DNA of 21,841 nucleotides from Clostridia bacterium (GCA_900770685.1 CAAGLC010000044.1:1-21841), one strand, 5' to 3'; counted from the stretch's first letter, positions 6,880-16,359 are shown. The notes: generated by a model from the sequence alone, not told the origin. Numbers and translations: made by a program.

Positions 6880-8184
6880 ATGGATTTGTTTGATTATTCA
6901 AAAGAAGTTAATAATAACGTTCCACTCGCAGAAAGGATGAGAGCGAGAAATATTTCCGAGTACGTTGGTCAAGAACATATTGTTTCTAACAACTCTCTTC
7001 TCCGTAGGGCGATTAAAATGGACAACCTAGGTAGTTGTATATTTTGGGGGCCTCCGGGTAGTGGAAAAACTACGCTCGCTAACGTCGTTGCGAACAGTAC
7101 GTCCGGTCTTTTCGTAAAACTCAACGCCGTGTCCTGTGGCGTTTCGGACGTGAAAAGGGTAACCGAAGAGGCGATAAACAATCGCAAACTTTACGGCAAG
7201 AAAACCTACTTGCTTTTAGACGAGTGCCATAGGTTTAATAAAACGCAAAGCGACAGTTTGTTACCTGCAATAGAAAAGGGCGACGTTATCTTTATCGGTT
7301 CGACGACGGAAAATCCTTACGCCTCAATGACGCCTGCAATAGTTTCAAGATGTAGGGTATTTGAACTAAAGCGCCTTAGCGATAAGCACGTTAAAGAGTC
7401 GTTGCTTAAGGCTTTATCCGATAAGGAAAGAGGGCTTGGAAAATACGACGTTCAAATAGACGAAGAGGCATTAGACCATATCGCAAGGTTATCTAGTGGG
7501 GATTTAAGAGTTGCTTTTAACGCGCTAGAAATGGCAGTTTTGACTACCGAGCCGGATGAAACGGGAAAAATACGGGTAACTCTTGAAGACGCAGAGCAGT
7601 CTATTCAGAAAAAAGCGCTTTCTTTTGACGAGCAAATGTATTACGATATGTTATCGGCGTTTTGTAAAAGTCTTAGAGGGAGCGACGCTAACGCCGGTTT
7701 ATACTATATGCAAAGGCTAATAAAGGGTGGGTGCGATCCCTTGCTTATCGCAAGAAGAATTATTGCGCACGCTTCAGAAGACGTTGGTATGGCAGACCCG
7801 ATGGCAATGGTTGTTGCAACTAACGCAATGGTCGCCTTTGAAAAAATGGGGCTTCCGGAAGGGCTATTGCCTTTATCTCAAGCCGTAATTTACGTTTGTG
7901 AAGCCGAAAAATCAAACTCTGTGGTTACGGCAATGAGTTTGGCTGGGGAAGACGCTGAAAAGGTTAAAGACGACCAAGTTCCACCGTGGGTAAAAAACGC
8001 CGTTTACGGCGACGAAACTGCTAAAACGCAAGCAAGAAGATATAAATATCCACACGATTACGGCGGATACGTCGAGCAACAATATTTACCCGATTCGTTA
8101 AAGGATAGGGTGTATTATAAGCCGTCTAATAACGGCTACGAGAAACGAATAAAAGAGATTAGAAAAGGAAAGGGAATAAAGTAA
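6880..8184 (+). CDS. rarA: Replication-associated recombination protein A (MgsA-type AAA+ ATPase)
   Basis: Clamp-loader-like AAA+ ATPase that acts at stalled replication forks. Seen: typical N-terminus MDLFDY, the PLAERMRARN/YVGQEHI segment, Walker A GPPGSGKTT (57-65), Walker B LLLDECHR (111-118), the sensor segment FIGSTTENP, and a C-terminal oligomerisation region (GGCDPLLIARRIIAHASEDVGMADPMA) ending in the conserved YKYPHDYGG. At 434 residues it is full length. The conserved N-terminus confirms the ATG at 6880 although it has no ribosome site, an unusual situation in a Firmicute. The stop codon overlaps the tex start by one base (TAATG), so the two genes form a translationally coupled pair. 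Confidence 0.95.
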   Translation: MDLFDYSKEVNNNVPLAERMRARNISEYVGQEHIVSNNSLLRRAIKMDNLGSCIFWGPPGSGKTTLANVVANSTSGLFVKLNAVSCGVSDVKRVTEEAINNRKLYGKKTYLLLDECHRFNKTQSDSLLPAIEKGDVIFIGSTTENPYASMTPAIVSRCRVFELKRLSDKHVKESLLKALSDKERGLGKYDVQIDEEALDHIARLSSGDLRVAFNALEMAVLTTEPDETGKIRVTLEDAEQSIQKKALSFDEQMYYDMLSAFCKSLRGSDANAGLYYMQRLIKGGCDPLLIARRIIAHASEDVGMADPMAMVVATNAMVAFEKMGLPEGLLPLSQAVIYVCEAEKSNSVVTAMSLAGEDAEKVKDDQVPPWVKNAVYGDETAKTQARRYKYPHDYGGYVEQQYLPDSLKDRVYYKPSNNGYEKRIKEIRKGKGIK

Positions 8185-10463
8185 TGACCGATTATTCAAT
8201 TAAACTTGCAAAAGAATTTACTTTAAGAAAAGACCATTGCGCTAACATAATTTCGCTTATAGACGAAGGGAATACTATCCCGTTTATCGCAAGATATAGA
8301 AAGGAAGCCACCGGCTCTTGTAACGACCAAGTTTTGCGTGATTTTGCAGATAGGCTTAAGTATTTAAGAAATCTTGATAAGCGCAAACAAGAAGTTATGG
8401 ATTCAATAACCGAGCAGGGTAAGATGAGCGACGAAATTGCTCTATCTTTAGTCGGCGCGGAAACGGTGACGGAAGTTGAAGATATTTACCGTCCTTTTAA
8501 GCCGAAAAAGAAAACCAGAGCGTCGGTTGCAATGGAAAAAGGTTTAACTCCGCTTGCAGAAATCATTTTAGAACAAAAAGATATTGACCTTGTAAAAACG
8601 GCAGAAGAATTTATAAACGAAGAAAAAGGCGTTTTATCTAGCAAAGAGGCTTTGGCAGGAGCGTCGGATATTATTGCGGAGAAAATTTCCGACGATGCTG
8701 AACTTAGAAAGACGTTAAGAAAGAACTTGTTTGAAAAAGGTCAGATTTCTTGTAAACTTTTAGAGGGCGAAAATCTTAAAACTTACGAGGGTTTTAAGGA
8801 GTATAAGGAGCAGACGAAGTCTATGCCGTCCCATCGAATTTTAGCGATAAATAGGGGGGAAAAGGAAGATTGTCTAAAGGTTAGCGTAGAAATTGAAGAC
8901 GAGTTTTTAACTGATATAATCATAAAACAATACGTAAAAGCAGACAACTCGCTTGGCGAATTGGTTAAAAATTCTGCTTTAGACGCTTACTCAAGGCTAA
9001 TATTCCCGTCGATAGAAAGGGAGATTAGAAGTCAACTAACCGAAACGGCAAACGAGCAGGCGATAAAAATGTTTGAAGTTAATCTTCGTCCGTTGCTTTT
9101 GCAACCTCCGTTAAAAGGCAAAACCATTTTAGGTTTAGACCCTGCGTATAGAACGGGATGTAAAATTGCCGTAATCAATGCGGAAGGTAAGGTTTTAGAT
9201 ACCGCCGTCGTTTTCCCTACGCCACCGCAAAACAGAATAGAAGAAGCCGAAAAAACGCTTACGTCGTTAATAAACAAGCATAACGTTGACGTCGTTTCAA
9301 TAGGCAACGGAACGGCAAGCAAAGAATCGGAAATATTCGTTGCAAATCTTATTAAAAAATTAGAAAGACCGGTTTCTTATGCCGTAGTAAACGAAGCGGG
9401 AGCATCGGTGTATAGCGCAAGCAAATTGGGAGCAGAAGAGTTTCCAAACTTTGAACCTGCGCAAAGGTCTGCCGTATCGATTGCGAGAAGACTTTTAGAT
9501 CCCCTTGCAGAACTTATTAAAATCGACGTTAAGTCGATAGGCGTTGGGCAATATCAACACGATATGCCGGAAAAACGATTGGAAGAAGTGCTATCAGGCG
9601 TGGTTGAAGATTGTGTTAATAGCGTTGGCGTGGACTTAAACACGGCTTCGGCAAGTTTATTGTCTTACGTTGCAGGGCTTAATAGTGGTATTGCAAAAAA
9701 TATCGTAGAATATCGTGAAAACAAGCCTTTCAAAACGAGAAGCGAATTACTAAAGGTTAAAAAACTCGGCGAAAAAGCATACGAGCAATGCGCTGGATTT
9801 TTAAGAATTATAGGTGAAGGCGTTTTAGATAACACCGGAGTTCACCCCGAATCGTATAAAGCGGTTGAAAAACTTCTTGGTATTTTGGGGTATAGTTTAG
9901 AAGACGTTGCTAACGGTAAAATAGGCGACATCAGAGAAAAAATCGAAAAGGTGGGAGTTAGTTCGGTTGCACAGCAATGTGGCGTTGGAGAGCCGACCTT
10001 AAGAGATATCGTTAGCGAACTGTTAAAGCCGGGTAGAGATATCCGTGATTCCTTGCCAAAGCCCGTTTTAAGAAGTGATTTAATGGACTTATCCGATCTT
10101 AAAGAAGGTATGGAAATTATAGGCACGGTTAGAAACGTTATAGACTTTGGAGTTTTCGTGGATATAGGCGTTCATCAAGACGGTTTGGTTCACGTTTCGC
10201 AAATTTCCGATAACTTTATAAAACACCCGTCCGAAGCCTTGAAGGTTGGCGACGTGGTTAAGGTTAAAGTTTTAGGAGTTGACTTAGTAAAGAAAAAAAT
10301 TTCCTTAACTATGAAAACTCAAGACAATCCACACGGAATAGCAGTCGGTAATCAAAAGACCGATAGGGAAAGAAAGGAAGGAAGAAAAAACGCTCAAAAA
10401 CAGAAAAAAGAGATGAGCGAACAAGAAGTTTTATCAATGCTTTATAAAAAATTCGGAAGATAA
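8184..10463 (+). CDS. tex: Tex family RNA-binding protein (transcription accessory protein)
   Basis: A 759-residue, full-length Tex (B. subtilis YdcI type), related to eukaryotic Spt6; it binds nucleic acid and is linked to transcription processes, with no defined enzyme activity. Domains in order: helical Tex N-domain (about 1-190, with FIARYRKEATG near 34-44), central helices, a YqgF/RNase H-like domain (about 315-450, starting ILGLDPAYRTG), a helix-hairpin-helix pair (about 490-560, LNTASASLLSYVAGL and LLKVKKLGEKAYEQCAGFLR), and an S1 RNA-binding domain (about 640-712, GTVRNVIDFGVFVDIGVHQD). The tail is rich in K, R and E. It overlaps the rarA stop by one base and is followed by a strong terminator. 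Confidence 0.95.
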   Translation: MTDYSIKLAKEFTLRKDHCANIISLIDEGNTIPFIARYRKEATGSCNDQVLRDFADRLKYLRNLDKRKQEVMDSITEQGKMSDEIALSLVGAETVTEVEDIYRPFKPKKKTRASVAMEKGLTPLAEIILEQKDIDLVKTAEEFINEEKGVLSSKEALAGASDIIAEKISDDAELRKTLRKNLFEKGQISCKLLEGENLKTYEGFKEYKEQTKSMPSHRILAINRGEKEDCLKVSVEIEDEFLTDIIIKQYVKADNSLGELVKNSALDAYSRLIFPSIEREIRSQLTETANEQAIKMFEVNLRPLLLQPPLKGKTILGLDPAYRTGCKIAVINAEGKVLDTAVVFPTPPQNRIEEAEKTLTSLINKHNVDVVSIGNGTASKESEIFVANLIKKLERPVSYAVVNEAGASVYSASKLGAEEFPNFEPAQRSAVSIARRLLDPLAELIKIDVKSIGVGQYQHDMPEKRLEEVLSGVVEDCVNSVGVDLNTASASLLSYVAGLNSGIAKNIVEYRENKPFKTRSELLKVKKLGEKAYEQCAGFLRIIGEGVLDNTGVHPESYKAVEKLLGILGYSLEDVANGKIGDIREKIEKVGVSSVAQQCGVGEPTLRDIVSELLKPGRDIRDSLPKPVLRSDLMDLSDLKEGMEIIGTVRNVIDFGVFVDIGVHQDGLVHVSQISDNFIKHPSEALKVGDVVKVKVLGVDLVKKKISLTMKTQDNPHGIAVGNQKTDRERKEGRKNAQKQKKEMSEQEVLSMLYKKFGR

Positions 10464-10467
10464 TAAA

Positions 10468-10500
10468 AAAACGGACTTAAAAAATTAAGTCCGTTTTAAT
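10468..10500. terminator. Bidirectional intrinsic terminator after tex and the lipoprotein gene
   Basis: AAAACGGACTTAA (10468-10480) pairs perfectly with TTAAGTCCGTTTT (10485-10497) around an AAAA loop, flanked by A-rich sequence on the left and T-rich sequence on the right. It separates the convergent tex and lipoprotein genes. Confidence 0.93.
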
Positions 10501-10512
10501 TTTTAATTAAGA

Positions 10513-10962
10513 TTAAGCGTTTTTAACGATTTCACAAACTTCGCTTCTATTAAGTGGGTTGATTGAGAAAACTATGCAGTTTCCGTTAGCGAAACCACCG
10601 GCAACCAAGGTGTCGTATGCTTCTTTAACCGAATCGTCGCTTGAGATATCGGAAACGATTCCCTTTAAGGTGTCGCTTTCCTTGCAAGCCTCAACCATTT
10701 CTTTAGTGCTCTTAAATTCGATTACTAAAACGACGTCGCTCGTGAGTCCTGATGATTTCTTTAATGCGTGAATTTCAATAGTGAGTTCTTCTTGTTCGAG
10801 TTCGGTTTCGATATCGGATGCTAAATCTTCAACACCTTGGCTAACTTGATATCCTTTATCTAAGAAAGCCTTTTCAAGTTTGCCGTAAGAAGAACAAGCA
10901 ACTGCGAATAAGCAAAGTGTAAGCGTTAAACATAACGCGGTGATTTTAATAATTTTCTTCAT
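10513..10962 (-). CDS. Small putative lipoprotein of unknown function
   Basis: A 149-residue protein with a lipoprotein-type signal: MKKIIKI, a hydrophobic core, then FAVAC with C23 as the probable lipidated residue. The -3 position is alanine rather than the usual leucine, so the lipobox is slightly atypical. The mature part is small, acidic and soluble-looking (about 125 residues) with alternating helix and strand character; I recognise no domain. After cleavage it would be anchored on the outer face of the cytoplasmic membrane. AGGAG lies at good spacing before the ATG and the gene has its own consensus promoter. It is probably monocistronic. Confidence 0.82.
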   Translation of the reverse strand: MKKIIKITALCLTLTLCLFAVACSSYGKLEKAFLDKGYQVSQGVEDLASDIETELEQEELTIEIHALKKSSGLTSDVVLVIEFKSTKEMVEACKESDTLKGIVSDISSDDSVKEAYDTLVAGGFANGNCIVFSINPLNRSEVCEIVKNA

Positions 10963-10991
10963 TTCTTAATGCTCCTTATGATTTTTATAAT

Positions 10992-11019
10992 ATTATACAC
11001 AAAAAAATTTTTTTTGCAA
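10992..11019 (-). promoter_or_regulatory. SigA-type promoter of the lipoprotein gene
   Basis: On the minus strand TTGCAA (11019-11014), 16-base spacer, TATAAT (10997-10992), followed by AAGGAG (about 10973-10978) before the ATG at 10962. It lies just past the stop codon of the upstream phosphodiesterase gene. Confidence 0.75.
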
Positions 11020-11027
11020 GCGTTATT

Positions 11028-11738
11028 TTATTTTTTAGGTATGAAATTTTCGAAGATAAAATTTTTAGATAAACGTTCGGCTTTTTCTTTCGTTAAACTA
11101 TCGGTTATCGTCCAACTAATAATCGGAACTTTTTTAGTTTTGATTGGCAAGTCGTTTATTCTATAACTGATAAAGTCCGGCTTTATTAAAAAGTTTAGTG
11201 GCATTTTACTAACGATAAACTTTTTTATCGCTCCTTTCGGCTCGTTCGACTTAGTTCCTAAAACGCCACGCAAAACGCTTTTATCAAGTTTTTTTAACTG
11301 AAGTAAATATAGTGGGTTAAAACTTTGTATTGCATATTCACCTTTATAGTCTTTTAGTGCCTTTAAGGTGTCTTTCACGATATTCTTGTCGGGTTGATTT
11401 TTTATTTCTATAAGAAGTGGAACTCTTCCGTTAACGGTTTTTAACACTTCGGTTAGGGTGGGTATTTTCTCGTTCGTGTCTAAAATATTTAGGCTTTTAA
11501 TATAATCTTTGTTTTTATGGCAAATTTTGGCGTTTACGTTGGTTAGCCTTAACAAATCGTCGTCGTGATAAACGAAAATCTCGCCGTCGCAACTTTTTTG
11601 CAGGTCGATTTCAATCGGAAAACCGTGTTTTATGGCGTTTTCATACGCTAAAATGGTGTTTTCTGGCATTTTTTCGTTCCAAAGACCTCTATGCGCAATG
11701 GGGTTTGTGAGTAGCCAATGATTTTTATCTATTCTCAA
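11028..11738 (-). CDS. Glycerophosphodiester phosphodiesterase
   Basis: Hydrolyses glycerophosphodiesters to glycerol-3-phosphate and an alcohol; 236 residues and no signal peptide, so a cytoplasmic GdpD/YqiK-type enzyme. The metal and catalytic signature is complete: AHRG (residues 15-18), PENT (25-28), EIDLQ (43-47) and VYHDDDLLRLT (55-65, containing the catalytic second histidine), then LLIEIK on a later barrel strand. The start is TTG, chosen because AAGGAGT stands seven bases upstream and the HRG motif begins about 15 residues in, as usual. No terminator is visible before the lipoprotein promoter, so some read-through is likely. Confidence 0.93.
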   Translation of the reverse strand: MRIDKNHWLLTNPIAHRGLWNEKMPENTILAYENAIKHGFPIEIDLQKSCDGEIFVYHDDDLLRLTNVNAKICHKNKDYIKSLNILDTNEKIPTLTEVLKTVNGRVPLLIEIKNQPDKNIVKDTLKALKDYKGEYAIQSFNPLYLLQLKKLDKSVLRGVLGTKSNEPKGAIKKFIVSKMPLNFLIKPDFISYRINDLPIKTKKVPIISWTITDSLTKEKAERLSKNFIFENFIPKK

Positions 11739-11763
11739 AATTTACTCCTTTTTTTTAATTTGC

Positions 11764-11792
11764 TTGCAAAGTTAACGAGTTTGTTATATAAT
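11764..11792 (+). promoter_or_regulatory. SigA-type promoter of the lepA operon
   Basis: TTGCAA (11764-11769), 17-base spacer, TATAAT (11787-11792). The lepA ATG follows at 11829 behind a modest AAAAAAGG ribosome site (about 11815-11822). Confidence 0.85.
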
Positions 11793-11828
11793 TATTCCGT
11801 CTTTTAATTATATGAAAAAAGGTAATGC

Positions 11829-13640
11829 ATGTCAACGAATAAAGAAAATATAAGAAACTTTTGCATAGTAGCGCATATAGATCACGGAAAATCTACGCTT
11901 GCCGATAGGCTAATGGAAAAAACCGGTCAAGTAAGCGAAAGGGAGATGGAAGACCAACTTTTAGATTCTATGGATTTAGAAAGGGAAAGGGGAATTACCA
12001 TAAAACTAACTCCCGTTAGAATGTTCTACAAGGCGAAGGACGGTAAAGAGTACGTTTTTAATTTAATAGATACACCAGGGCACGTGGACTTTTCGTACGA
12101 AGTAAGTAGGTCGCTGAAGGCGTGCGAGGGTGCAATTTTAATCGTAGATGCAACGCAAGGCGTTCAAGCTCAAACCTTAGCAAACGCTTATCTAGCAATC
12201 GATAACGATTTAGAGATTATGCCCGTTATAAACAAAATGGACTTAGCGTCTGCTCGTCCGGAGCAAGCGATAGAAGAATTGGAAAACATTTTAGGGGTTT
12301 ACGCTCAGGATGCTCCTAAAATCTCTGCAAAGAGTGGTCTTAACATAGAAGAAGTCTTAGAGCAGATTATAACTAAAATACCTGCTCCGAAAGGTGAAGA
12401 TTCTAAGCCGTTAAAAGCACTAATTTTCGACAGTTATTACGATAACTTTAAGGGTGTTATATGTTTCGTTAGAATAATGGACGGAACGGTTAAGGTTGGC
12501 ACTAAAATCACCACCTTTATGTCTGACAAGGAGTTCACGGTAACGGAAGTCGGCGTGTTCTCGCCTAAGATGACGCCTAAAGAAAGTTTAACTTCCGGCG
12601 AAGTAGGATATATAGCCGCAAGTATTAAAAGCATTGAAGACACGGCGGTTGGCGACACGATAACCGAAGTTGGCAACAAAGCGAGCGAGCCGTTGCCGGG
12701 ATATAAAAAGGCGCTACCTATGGTCTTTTCCGGCGTGTTTCCACTTGACGGAAGCAGATATAACGACTTAAAGGACGCGTTATTAAAATTAAAACTTAAC
12801 GACGCTGCGCTCTCTATCGAGCCGGACAATTCCGCCGCCTTAGGCTTTGGGTTTAGGTGTGGATTTTTAGGGCTATTGCATATGGACGTTATTCAAGAGC
12901 GAATAGAAAGGGAGTTCGATTTATCGATAATAACGACAGCGCCATCCGTTTCTTATAAAGTGTATAAAACGGATGGAAGTATGATGATGGTTGAAAACCC
13001 AACTCACCTGCCACCGGTAACCGAAATTGATTATATGGAAGAGCCGGTAATTAACGCTAGCATTTTAACTCCTCCCGAATACGTCGGTCCGATTATGGAA
13101 CTTTGTCAATATAAGCGTGGCGTATATAAAGATTTAATTTATTTAGACAAAACGAGAGTGGAACTTAAATACGTTCTTCCGTTAAACGAAATTATTTACG
13201 ACTTCTTTGATAGTCTTAAATCAAGGACTAAGGGATACGCGTCGTTTGACTACGAGATTAAGGGATACGTAAAAAGTGACCTTGTGAAATTAGATATGCT
13301 CCTTAACGGCGACGTGTGCGACGCTTTATCTATAATAGTTCACAAAGACAAGGCGTACGAGCGTGGAAGACAGATTGCCGAAAAATTAAAGGATATAATT
13401 CCAAGGCAAATGTTTGAAATTCCCGTTCAGGCGGCGGTTGGTGGAAAGATAATCGCAAGAGAAACGGTTAAGGCGTATAGAAAAGACGTTTTAGCAAAAT
13501 GTTACGGTGGTGACGTAACGAGAAAGAAAAAACTACTCGAAAAGCAAAAAGAGGGTAAAAAGAAAATGCGTTCTATAGGAACTGTAGAAATTCCCTCCGA
13601 GGCGTTTATATCGATATTAAAAACCGACAATAAGGATTAA
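11829..13640 (+). CDS. lepA: Elongation factor 4 (LepA, ribosomal GTPase)
   Basis: Translational GTPase related to EF-G that acts on ribosomes. Seen: G1 AHIDHGKST (15-23), G2 region RERGITIK, G3 DTPGHVDF, G4 NKMD, and the characteristic LepA C-terminal domain (from about residue 480; the family signature [20 protein letters not shown] lies at 580-599). The total of 603 residues is the family norm. The ATG at 11829 gives the usual short tail before [13 protein letters not shown]; another ATG at 11825 is out of frame. It heads an operon with two membrane-protein genes and hemW. In many Firmicutes lepA directly precedes hemW. Confidence 0.97.
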   Translation: MSTNKENIRNFCIVAHIDHGKSTLADRLMEKTGQVSEREMEDQLLDSMDLERERGITIKLTPVRMFYKAKDGKEYVFNLIDTPGHVDFSYEVSRSLKACEGAILIVDATQGVQAQTLANAYLAIDNDLEIMPVINKMDLASARPEQAIEELENILGVYAQDAPKISAKSGLNIEEVLEQIITKIPAPKGEDSKPLKALIFDSYYDNFKGVICFVRIMDGTVKVGTKITTFMSDKEFTVTEVGVFSPKMTPKESLTSGEVGYIAASIKSIEDTAVGDTITEVGNKASEPLPGYKKALPMVFSGVFPLDGSRYNDLKDALLKLKLNDAALSIEPDNSAALGFGFRCGFLGLLHMDVIQERIEREFDLSIITTAPSVSYKVYKTDGSMMMVENPTHLPPVTEIDYMEEPVINASILTPPEYVGPIMELCQYKRGVYKDLIYLDKTRVELKYVLPLNEIIYDFFDSLKSRTKGYASFDYEIKGYVKSDLVKLDMLLNGDVCDALSIIVHKDKAYERGRQIAEKLKDIIPRQMFEIPVQAAVGGKIIARETVKAYRKDVLAKCYGGDVTRKKKLLEKQKEGKKKMRSIGTVEIPSEAFISILKTDNKD

Positions 13641-13650
13641 GGAAAAAGTC

Positions 13651-14460
13651 ATGATTCAAAAGATAATGGCGGTCTTGCAATTGCAACACGAAAGACCCAC
13701 TAATTACGGATGGTTTCATTTAACGTTTGTCGCTCTTACTATAATTGCAACTATACTTTCTTGTATATTTTTAAGAAAGAGTGGTGAAAAGCAGTTTAGA
13801 AAAACCATTTCTATTTGCTGGTTAATTGTTACGCTTTTTGAACTCTATAAGCAAATAGTTTTCAGTTATAGTGCCGATAACGGATGGCATTACGATTGGC
13901 ATACGCTTCCTTTCCAACTTTGCTCAATGCCCTTATACGTTTTACCGATAGTGGCTTTCGCAAAGGAGAGTGCCTTTAGAGACGGCGCGTTAATTTTTAC
14001 TTCCACCTTTGTTTTCTTCGGTGGATTGTGTGTTTACGTTTTCCCGAATGACGTTTTTGCAACCGATTTATTAGGCGTTCAAATTCAAACGATGGTTCAT
14101 CACGGAGTACAACTCTTAACGGGCGTTTTAGTGTTCGTTCGCTATAGAGAAAAGTTTAAGGTCTTAAAGAATTGGCTTATAACGCTTGTGTTCTTCGCCG
14201 TATGTGTTGGCATTGCAATGGCGTTAAATCTTGTAATTTATAATTTGTTTAATCAGCCGTTTATTAATATGTTCTTTATTAGCCCTTATTATGCTTGCAC
14301 TCTCCCCGTGCTTTCAAGTATATACGTAGCAGTTCCTTATATAGTATTTTTATTGATTTACTTCTTAGGGTTTATGCTATGCGCAGGAGTGGTTTACGCA
14401 GTAATGGCGGGTGTTTATTTGGCGGTTAATAAACTTTCAAACCTTTCTAAACGTAATTAA
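13651..14460 (+). CDS. YwaF/TMEM164-like integral membrane protein
   Basis: A 269-residue protein with about seven membrane helices (roughly 22-41, 50-68, 85-104, 110-130, 147-164, 173-200, 225-262). The motif HYDWHTLPFQLCSMPLY (around 83-99), with the LPFxLC core, and the histidine pair H150/H151 in MVHHGVQLL match the YwaF family (TIGR02206-type membrane proteins). Eukaryotic TMEM164 relatives are acyltransferase-like; the bacterial function is not established, and the family call rests on motif memory. An AAGGA site precedes the ATG, ten bases after lepA. Confidence 0.75.
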   Translation: MIQKIMAVLQLQHERPTNYGWFHLTFVALTIIATILSCIFLRKSGEKQFRKTISICWLIVTLFELYKQIVFSYSADNGWHYDWHTLPFQLCSMPLYVLPIVAFAKESAFRDGALIFTSTFVFFGGLCVYVFPNDVFATDLLGVQIQTMVHHGVQLLTGVLVFVRYREKFKVLKNWLITLVFFAVCVGIAMALNLVIYNLFNQPFINMFFISPYYACTLPVLSSIYVAVPYIVFLLIYFLGFMLCAGVVYAVMAGVYLAVNKLSNLSKRN

Positions 14461-14462
14461 CA

Positions 14463-15185
14463 ATGAGTAGAAGACTATCTCTTTATATAAACGGAATATT
14501 TATAGGCTTGCAATTAGTTTTACTGGCGTTAATTTTATTTTTGCCGGTGGACGTTAATCCCATTTGCTTTATAACGGTATGTTTGGGTTTTTTGCACGCC
14601 TTTTTGTTTTTTGTTAAAAGAAAACAATCGTTTTTCTATTTAGGGGGACTGCTTTTCACCGTCGTTTCCGACGTATTTTTGGTTTTGAGATATACTTATA
14701 CTAAAGATTATACCGATCAAGCAATCGCAATGACCACTTTTTCTATAGCCCAACTCCTTTACGCGTGTTATTTGTTTTCCTGTTGTGAAAGCAAGAAAAT
14801 AAATATTATCCACGGCGTTTGCAGGGTAATATTTTCTGCGTGTTTGGTGGGAATAACGCTATTAGTATTAGGGAAAAATGCAAACTATTTAGCAGTTATA
14901 GCATTATTCTATTTTGCCAACCTAATTCTTAACGCCGTTTTCGCTTTCGTTGAGTTTAGAAAACATATTCTAACTTCGATAGGCTTTATAGCGTTTATAT
15001 TTTGCGACCTTTTTATCGGTTTAGATATAGCCGTCGGCTCGTTTATACAAGTTGATGTAGGCTCAATATTATATATTCTTGCAAATCCTAGGTTTAATTA
15101 CGCTTGGTTGTTTTACGTGATTTCTCAAACGTTGTTGTCGTTAGGCTTTGCATTTTCTAAAAAAATAAGTGTTCAGGTTAAATAA
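14463..15185 (+). CDS. Integral membrane protein, possibly YhhN/TMEM86-like
   Basis: A 240-residue protein with about eight hydrophobic helices. The spacing of LLFTVVSDVFL (about 61-71), the mid-protein FSIAQLLYACYLF, the late FIAFIFCDLFIGLD and the final FYVISQTLLSLGF resembles the YhhN/TMEM86 (lysoplasmalogenase) family, where two aspartates in membrane helices are conserved. This is a weak resemblance, so the function is unproven. The start ATG comes two bases after the previous stop and has no Shine-Dalgarno, so it is probably translated by coupling. In an operon with lepA, the YwaF-like gene and hemW. Confidence 0.6.
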   Translation: MSRRLSLYINGIFIGLQLVLLALILFLPVDVNPICFITVCLGFLHAFLFFVKRKQSFFYLGGLLFTVVSDVFLVLRYTYTKDYTDQAIAMTTFSIAQLLYACYLFSCCESKKINIIHGVCRVIFSACLVGITLLVLGKNANYLAVIALFYFANLILNAVFAFVEFRKHILTSIGFIAFIFCDLFIGLDIAVGSFIQVDVGSILYILANPRFNYAWLFYVISQTLLSLGFAFSKKISVQVK

Positions 15186-15186
15186 A

Positions 15187-16296
15187 ATGAGTGGAATTTA
15201 TATTCATATCCCTTTTTGTAAAAGCAAATGTACCTATTGTGATTTTGCCTCTTATCCTAAGGAAATAAACAAGGCGGAAAGTTATTTTGCCTGCCTTTAT
15301 AGAGAAATTGAAGCAAAGGGTAGAGAAAACAAGGGCAAGGTTTTTGACACCGTGTATATCGGTGGGGGAACGCCGTCCTTCGTTAATCCTAATTATATTG
15401 CCGGCGCGATTAGGCAAGTTAAAAAATTCTTCGAGTTGTCTAATAACCCTGAAATTACCATTGAACTTAATCCCGGCACGGTGGACGAAAATAAAATCTC
15501 AATTTATAAGAGCGTTGGTATTAATCGTTTTTCCATAGGTCTTCAAACCGGTTACGACGAGCAACTTAAAAAACTCAACCGTATACACACGGCAAAGGAG
15601 TTTTTGGAGTGCTGTAATCTATTAAAAGGTGAAAATATAAGCGCCGATATTTTATTAGGTTTAGAAAATCAAACGGTAGAGCAGGTTAAAAGGAGTATAG
15701 ACTTGGCGTTGGCTGGTGGTGCAAAGCATATTTCGACCTACGCTCTAACACCTGAAGTTGGCACTCCCATCTATAACGATTACCTTAACGGCTTGTTGCT
15801 TAGTGAAGACGAAGTTGCCGATATTTACGACGAGGCTAGAGCATACCTAAAAGAAAAAGGCTTAGATAGATATGAAGTATCTAACTTTTCTTATCCCGGA
15901 TATCAATCTAAGCATAATCTCAACTATTGGCAAAGGGGCGAATACGTTGGAGTGGGCGTTTCAGCGTCTTCGTTTGTTAACGGTCTTAGATACACTAATA
16001 CCTTTAATATAGACGAATATATAAATTGTATAATCTATAATAAAAGCCCAATAATTTCTAGTGACAAAATCGAAGAAGAAGACGCTAAGTTTGAGTTTAT
16101 TATGCTTGCTCTTAGAACTGAAAAGGGTATGCCGATAAAAAAATTCAATCAGGAATTTAACGCAGATTTTTGCCTTGAGTATAAACAAGTGTTAGATAAA
16201 AACGCTAAATACTTAAATATAGACGGAGATTATCTGAGTATAAAAGAGCAATATCTTTACGTGCAAAACGGAATAATTTTACAGTTTATGAAGTAA
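15187..16296 (+). CDS. hemW: HemW-type radical SAM protein (heme chaperone)
   Basis: Radical SAM protein of the HemN-like family, 369 residues. The cluster motif is C11-x3-C15-x2-C18 followed by DF (CKSKCTYCDF); the D-F after the last cysteine is typical of HemW, a heme-binding chaperone, rather than true HemN. It also shows the SAM-binding GGGTPS, the NPGTVDE and FSIGLQT segments, and a C-terminal winged-helix-like part beginning FEFIMLALRT. I chose ATG 15187 over an in-frame GTG at 15169: homologues begin with (M)xxIYIHIPFC, and the GTG start would overlap the previous gene by 17 bases. A weak CAGG lies nine bases upstream. Last gene of the lepA operon. Confidence 0.92.
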   Translation: MSGIYIHIPFCKSKCTYCDFASYPKEINKAESYFACLYREIEAKGRENKGKVFDTVYIGGGTPSFVNPNYIAGAIRQVKKFFELSNNPEITIELNPGTVDENKISIYKSVGINRFSIGLQTGYDEQLKKLNRIHTAKEFLECCNLLKGENISADILLGLENQTVEQVKRSIDLALAGGAKHISTYALTPEVGTPIYNDYLNGLLLSEDEVADIYDEARAYLKEKGLDRYEVSNFSYPGYQSKHNLNYWQRGEYVGVGVSASSFVNGLRYTNTFNIDEYINCIIYNKSPIISSDKIEEEDAKFEFIMLALRTEKGMPIKKFNQEFNADFCLEYKQVLDKNAKYLNIDGDYLSIKEQYLYVQNGIILQFMK

Positions 16297-16311
16297 AAAT
16301 TACAGAATAAA

Positions 16312-16358
16312 TTCTACAAAAAAACAGTTAAAACCAAAGTTACTGCCAAAATTAATAT
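16312..16358 (+). promoter_or_regulatory. Candidate Spo0A-controlled promoter for spoIIGA
   Basis: TTCTACAAA (16312-16320) is the reverse complement of a 0A box (TTTGTCGAA) with one mismatch, and TAATAT (16353-16358) is a plausible -10. No clear -35 stands between them at normal spacing; in B. subtilis the spoIIG promoter also has an abnormally long spacer and depends on Spo0A~P. A start about seven bases after this -10 would fall inside the left arm of the hairpin at 16360-16395. All of this is inference from a short AT-rich region. Confidence 0.25.
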
Positions 16359-16359
16359 T

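Noticed and set aside
10998..11013. A7-T8 tract as a terminator or bent-DNA element
   Set aside because: No GC stem; it is the spacer of the lipoprotein promoter, and AT runs are common in this genome.
15169..15186. GTG start for hemW giving six extra residues
   Set aside because: It overlaps the previous gene, and homologues start at the MxxIYIHIPFC segment.
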